In this document: one piece after another, positions 58,433 through 64,000 of the stretch | How the letters are laid out: each line of letters opens with the position of its first letter | How positions within the stretch are numbered: the first letter of the stretch is position 1 | NCBI GenBank assembly: GCA_964058845.1 | Contig: CAXKVR010000017.1 | Coordinates: 1 to 64,000, forward strand | Length of the DNA stretch: 64,000 bases | Origin: Carex sylvatica | Lineage: Eukaryota; Streptophyta; Magnoliopsida; Poales; Cyperaceae | Direction of reading: 5' to 3' | Position numbers and translations under genes: made by a program | The notes under the pieces: model-generated | The model's input: only the letters and a program-made list of their open reading frames with translations | The model's database searches: none | Told to the model about the DNA's origin: nothing

Positions 58433-61400
58433 TCTTTTGATATGGTCTTGTAATTTTCCTCTCTTTTTTTTAAAAAAAATTAAATATTTTTACATTTGCA
58501 ATGTTGTTGCTAATAAGTTATTTATTCCATTGATAGAATTTCAGTCCCAAATTTGCAATGTTGTTGCATGTATACCTCAAATTATTTTTTTTAACATGTT
58601 AATCTTATAAGTTATAACTCTACTTCATATAGTGATTCTCAAGGCGATCATATAAATCAAATTAGCTTGAATTTCGTTTTCATCGATCTTACTTCCTGTC
58701 GTTCTCTTCAGATGGTAGCAAAACTGTGTTCTATATACGTTATACATAAAAACCTGTTTATTTTAAAATTGCAAGTTTGCAACCACCAAACTCTTACGGA
58801 AACCTCAATTATATAATACATTAACATGCATTTGGCAGTTACATTATCCTATTTCCTAAAATTTTGCTTTTTATTTGCTCGGTCATGAAATTAACTACTA
58901 AAACATCCTTGATTTGGTACTGCTCTGTACCAACCTAACAAACTGTAATGCTCTGTTTCATGGTCCTCCCAAAGTACAGTACTCTTTTTCTCCTAATTAA
59001 TATAATAGGGACCCTCTTCAACATCCTAAGTGTTAGAAATTAATATTTTCTTAAAAATTATAATATTATTCTGGAATAATTAAAAGAAGCTGCATGAAAC
59101 TTTACAATTTATTTGTCTACTAAATTATTATGATTCTTATAAACACAAACATTTTTTTCCTCGCATAAAATTAAATAACACTATATTTTATTTATACGGT
59201 CTTTTCAATTCTATTTTTTTTAACTCCGCTCCTGAATACACCTCCAAATTATTATTTTTGAAAAAATTAAGTAATTTTGTGACAGCACGGCGAATATTTT
59301 ATATAGAAAGAATTGGTTTTAGAAACTTCAAGTATATGTAGTTCTTATTGTTGTCGATGTAAATTCCTGTTAAGTTGGCCGGCCTAAGGATTCATTAAAA
59401 CAATATAAATGTAAATATACACATGAGGTTTTTGTATTGATGTTGGCTATTTTAGAAAATAATTGTATACTGTTCATACAAAAATTTATTGTGATCATAT
59501 GGGACTGAAACCTCTCTTAATAAATAAATGAATTACACAATTGAATGAGGTCATGCATACAACATTTATGTTTGATTAGTGCTCATTCACGGCTGGTCTC
59601 TGAATTACAAGGTATTCAGTGTGAATGGAAACTATGAGAATCCACTCAAAGTCAAGTTTTGACCCAGTAAAACTAAAACCCGTAGCTAGTCAAAAATCAA
59701 ATCTGCGTTTATTTTTGTATTGTTTAATTGTGAATTTCTTCTAGATGAAAAATTGTTGGTCTAATCAGTCTTAACAATAAATCTACTTTTGTACTGATTC
59801 ACTCTCGTATTGAGTTGCATGCATATAATAATTATTTTTTGCGGCATGCATATGTTGACAACTGAAATATAGATAGTATGATGATCATTGTAGAAATTAA
59901 AAGGATGCCAAATAATAAACAAATTGTTTATTTTTTTACATGTAGAACTACAAAAAGAATAAAATTAGACAACTAAAATTTGAAAATTATAATTTATCAG
60001 AGAACATTTCCTGATTTTATGTGACCTTCTGTAACTTAATTTTCTATAAAATTTTATTATTATTCTATGGCTTCTTATATTTTAAATGCGGCCTCCTGTT
60101 ATCTCTAGTTTTTAGGATTAGTTTGCTGGTAAAGTTTTCGGCGCAAAAATTATAATCTTGCCAAAACCACATTTCTTTTTCCCAGCCCCTCTTCAGCGAT
60201 AAATTAAAAGTTACAGCTTTGAACAGGTATAATGTAAGATTTTTCATAACTTTTTATAAATATTGTTTTCCTTGTCCGAAAGTCTAGTATGGACTAAGTA
60301 ATAAAATATTTTAAGTTTCGGAACCAACATGGAAAATTTGCTTAGAATACACATCCTCTCCTATTTTTTCCACGGCCAGGTCCCACCACCAAAGAATCAA
60401 ACCAATTTGATCCCCCTCCCCCCTGGCGGCCCAGAATCCTTAATCCCAAATTATTATCCGCTGCTTCATCCTAATCTTTTCCAAGATTTTCCTGACTTTT
60501 TACAATATAGTTTTCCAGTCTGAACTGAATTTTGTTTATGTACCATATTAAAAAAAATAATGTAACACTATGTAAAATATATATAATGAAATTTATAACT
60601 GAAAATAGTATACGAATTGTCGGAATATATTCTCAGTAAGAGAGTGACATTTAAAATGAAAATAAAATTTTTCTGAACTGGTTAATAAGGATGACTAATT
60701 AAGTTAATTTGACATGAATTACTGTGAAATTGATAATTTAAAGTTATGTTTGATTGATACAAAAGATATGTTACTAATTGAAAATTCTAAAATATTATGA
60801 AATGTATAAAGTCTGAAATGAGAATTTTAATAGATTATAGACATAAGAAATAATCAATCGGATTAGTATAAATAAGATAGAAGTAATTAGCATATTAAGA
60901 AATCATGAACATATTAAGAATAAATAATTTTCTACATGGGGACTAATTTTTTAAACTTGGTAATTTAATGGTTGAATTGCAAAGTGAAGTTTTCAAATGG
61001 TATGTGGGACCCACGTTTTTATTTCCATCTTTGTATCAATCAACTTCAAAATTTCCACCGTGTACCATTCTTTGAATATTTAATACATGAACAATACCAA
61101 CTTAAGAAAAAAAATGTGAACAAATGGTACAAGGCCACGCGGCCAGTGTTGAGTGAGACACCACCTTCTTATTCTCCCTTAATTAAAGGGATTCTTCTCT
61201 CTCCCGTAAACGAAAGAAAAGTAAATAACAAGAAACAAGTAAAAAAATTGGAAAAAAAGAGAGAAGAAAACAGAGAAGTTGGTTGGTTGAGCTGGTGATT
61301 AAATCACCGGATGGATGTGCTCTTATTCTCTCAATGCAACTAGTGCTATTTTTTGGTATTCCTCTATTTCAATTATCATTTCCATTTCATTTGATTTGGT

Positions 61401-62340
61401 TGATTTTTCTGTAAATTGAATTAGAAAGTCTTGTTTGTAAGTTGGAAATTAATTAATTAGGTTAAAATATATAAAGTTAAGATCATGTTCAAATTAACAG
61501 AAAACTTGTTTAATTATGCATGTTAATTGAATTGACTAAGGCCTCCTCTTTTTCCATGTGTTCTTAAATCGAATCTGAACCATATAATTATGGTGGTGCT
61601 TAAATTACTTATGTTGGTTTTAATTGAGATATCTAGCACGTAACAAGGTTACGTTGGTGATTTGATTCTCGAATCTTTGGTTTAGAACTCATCTCTAGTT
61701 ATACCTTTTTGGCATGAACAACTTATCTTGTACCTACTATTTAATTATTTTCTAATATGTTAATAAGTGGTTTGCATGGTGCTCCGTACAATATGAAAAC
61801 TGGTACCTATCCATACCAGATGAATTCGGTTACTCGTATACGTATATAATTTTCAGTGTCGTGATTGTAAATAAATGTAAAGTAGAAGGTTGAATTTGCA
61901 AAAATATTAGTAGTTGGTAAATAAAACCTTTTAGAGGGGCCTTGGTGCGAATTTACATATATAAAGATTAATTGTAAAAGTTTAAAGGAAATTGAAATTC
62001 ATATGACAGAGCTCAGTTGAAATAAATATTGAAATAAATATTGAAAATGAATTGGATTTTAATGATTGATTGGACTTAAAATGACTTGGACTAGATTTAT
62101 TGGACTGAATATATGGAGCACTCTAAAATATAAATAAAACACTAACGAATGTTTTATCAGAAATAATGAACATAGCTTATTGAATAAGCACATAATTGAG
62201 ATTTAAATATTAGAATACGTAAATTGTTATGTTGTACTTAATTAGTATAAATATTGATCATGACATATGTATATATATTATTTTGTTATAAGTAAAACTA
62301 AGTAAGAAACTGACAAGACAGAGTATTTTGGAAGAATAGA
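58433..62340. other. Intergenic DNA downstream of the GRAS gene
   Basis: Nearly 4 kb of AT-rich DNA without a recognisable gene. At 60329-60523 a 64-codon frame (Pro-rich) lacks any domain. Around 61130-61300 there is a purine-rich leader-like stretch (AAAAAGAGAGAAGAAAACAG), then GGTGATTAAATCACC, a perfect short palindrome, and an ATG with only ten codons (61311). It may be a gene promoter and leader whose coding part is gone, or chance. No tRNA or other RNA gene was found. Confidence 0.45.
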
Positions 62341-62349
62341 CTGCTAGTG

Positions 62350-63654
62350 ATCTCACCTGTTGCCCTACGATATCAAGTGCGAGGTTACTGGATTAGTTTG
62401 AGATTCATGACTAGAAATTAAATCGTAACTCGCTGTGCATTTTGAATATTTGATTGACTGCATTGTTTGAACTGTTGCATCATATGCGTAGCCCAATACA
62501 ATTGAAACTGAATTACAGGTAAGATTGCTGACAATCATGTTGATATTGTTTATCGATTGATTGATTCGTATTGCAAATGATTGATTGAGACCACAATGAT
62601 TGAATTGATTGAATATTGAATACTGTAATCCTTAAACCTCCATATAGTGGAGAAAAATGATTAATATATTGTAAAGTCTAGCTAGCTACTATACTTTACT
62701 CCATGACCCTTATGCGCATATGTAGAATAACTCCAACTGAACCCAGTACCGGTTGGGTAAGGGATATTGAATAAATATTTATTATGACTATAAGACAAAT
62801 GAACTGTGATAACTGTCTTATCATTGATTTTCTTGCCGATAATGATAGTATTGTAATATTGGTTTCGTGAACAAATTATCATGATAGTTAGAACAATATA
62901 AGCCTTGACACGACATAATGACAATATTGTAACATTGGTTTCGTATTGGTTCCGTTAATAAATTATCAGGATAGTTATAATAGTATAAGCATTGACACGA
63001 CATATACATGTTATGGTATATGTCAGTATTATCAGACTAGAAATTATAAAGTTAAGAAATCAAATGTTACTAGACAAAGTGGTTGTAAAGATTGTCCCAA
63101 CATTACCAGATTTTGACCCAAACTATTTACTCTGATAAGATCCTTAGATAATCAGATAATCAGAGTTTAAAGCTTAAAGGAAATTGAAATATTAGGAGTT
63201 CATTTGCATTCGTTATTATGAAATAAACTATTAGTTTCTTGTGCAGTAATTTCATTCTGAATGTGAATTTTCTTAGAATCCAATTATCTGAGTAGCAATC
63301 AGTACTAACAAATAATTTATTATTTCTCACCCGTTTTTCTTGTGGGATTTACAGGTTTTTTTAGACGATGACAAAGAAATGCTTATGGGGTTATAATTAC
63401 CAACAGGGCCATCTAAAGGTATGAAATTTGAGTTTATTATATATGACAGGGTGCAGACAGTATATCTCTAGCATCATCTACTATAAAATGTTATATAATT
63501 ATTGTAAATAAATTTTAATTATAAATAAATTGGGATGTGGCAAAAATAATGGATGCTATTAGTAATGCATGAAAAGATTCATGACTTATGTTACATATAT
63601 TAAATGATAAATAGACGCAGTAGGTTGTCACATTTCCAAATCAGAGATGTGACA
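62350..63654 (+). mobile_element. Diverged Ty3 LTR segment at the right edge
   Basis: Colinear with 3060-4310 over short blocks: GCGAGGTTACTGGA (against GCGAAATTCTTGGA), GCATCATATGCGTAGCCCAA, CCCAGTACCGGTTGGG, TTATTTCTCACCCG and GGATTTACAGGTTTTT. It ends near 63654 in ATGTGACA, like the LTR end at 4312. It is much more diverged than the two left copies are from each other, so it is an older member or a different subfamily. The minus-strand frames 62682-63009 are repeats without a domain; they include a duplicated ACATTGGTTTCGT segment. Confidence 0.55.
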
Positions 63655-64000
63655 ACTACCCACGTTTTCGATCGATTTTGAAAACAAGACAAATCGGTGG
63701 TATTTTCACCGGTTTTGACTAATCTTTTCGGCAATAAAATAACAGAATTGTTAACTATTTAACCAGTGAAAAACTCACCGATACTAAGCCAAAATTTGAT
63801 TGATATCTCAGTTTGTTCAATTCAAATTTTTAGATATATATTATTTTATTTTATGATTATTTTTACCGAACACTCTAGAAATTTAATCGCCGATAGTCCT
63901 AAATTATATTTTTATTATAAAGAAATTTTATTAGATATATTTTATTTTATGGTATGGTTATTTTTCATCAAAGACCTTAAAAATTTAATCACCGATAGTC
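63655..64000. other. AT-rich DNA after the LTR
   Basis: If the LTR ends at 63654 this would be internal or flanking DNA. AATTTAATCGCCGATAGTCC near 63880 recurs as AATTTAATCACCGATAGTC at the window end, each after a TATTTTATTTTATG..TATTTTT segment, a tandem repeat of about 105 bp. No gene or primer-binding site is visible. Confidence 0.5.

Noticed and set aside
60329..60523. 64-codon Pro-rich ORF downstream of the GRAS gene
   Set aside because: No homology recognised, no further exons, and atypical composition for the region. It could be chance.
62682..63009. Minus-strand ORFs in the right-edge LTR
   Set aside because: Internally repetitive non-coding LTR DNA, with no domain.

Overview
The window is nuclear DNA of a flowering plant, most likely a eudicot. 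Genes have introns with GT/AG borders, the DNA is AT-rich, and it is full of plant LTR-retrotransposon lineages (Ty3 Tat/Athila-like and chromovirus-like, Ty1/copia SIRE-like), a hAT transposon and MITEs. The species cannot be named from the sequence.

Layout. Positions 1-43530 are repeat territory with no intact gene. They hold: long Ty3 LTR segments repeated about 2.6 kb apart (1-4519); a decayed Tat-type gag-protease (5006-7620); Ty3 3'-end debris (7640-8330); and then a satellite with an 81-bp monomer, cut into five blocks (8800-9137, 10593-11467, 16760-17226, 18992-27004, 42755-43530). The blocks are separated by two solo LTRs, SIRE-like copia LTRs, a dead hAT transposase (13.8-15.9 kb), a dead plant-transposon ORF (27.0-27.8 kb), copia gag and pol wrecks on both strands (29.5-32.8 kb and 34.0-35.9 kb), and a PHD-finger ORF broken by one stop (36429-36842). 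The satellite has three nested levels (81 bp, 486 bp, about 2.3 kb). It carries a triplicated Mutator-like MITE that orders its history: insertion first, then large-scale duplication, then a microhomology deletion in one copy.

Positions 43531-62300 are a gene island with four genes, all on the + strand: a group III WRKY factor of the WRKY54/70 type (three exons, 297 aa), the TrhO-family rhodanese STR7 (five exons, 464 aa), the 61-aa complex III subunit QCR10 (two exons) and an intronless GRAS factor of the LISCL/SCL14 type (609 aa). From memory, the first three occur in the same order in Arabidopsis (At2g40750, At2g40760, At2g40765), so this looks like a conserved microsyntenic block beside a retrotransposon and satellite domain. 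The island also holds MITEs, including a 390-bp foldback element about 160 bp upstream of the GRAS start codon. From about 62350 the sequence returns to Ty3 LTR DNA related to that at the left edge.

The four genes do not form one pathway: WRKY (salicylate and defence transcription), STR7 (tRNA wobble-uridine chemistry, inferred from the bacterial family), QCR10 (mitochondrial respiration) and GRAS (transcriptional co-regulation). The most unusual material is the hierarchical satellite and its frame-preserving Cys-rich potential translation, the palindromic word arrays shared by unrelated LTR families, and the PHD-finger ORF inside copia debris.
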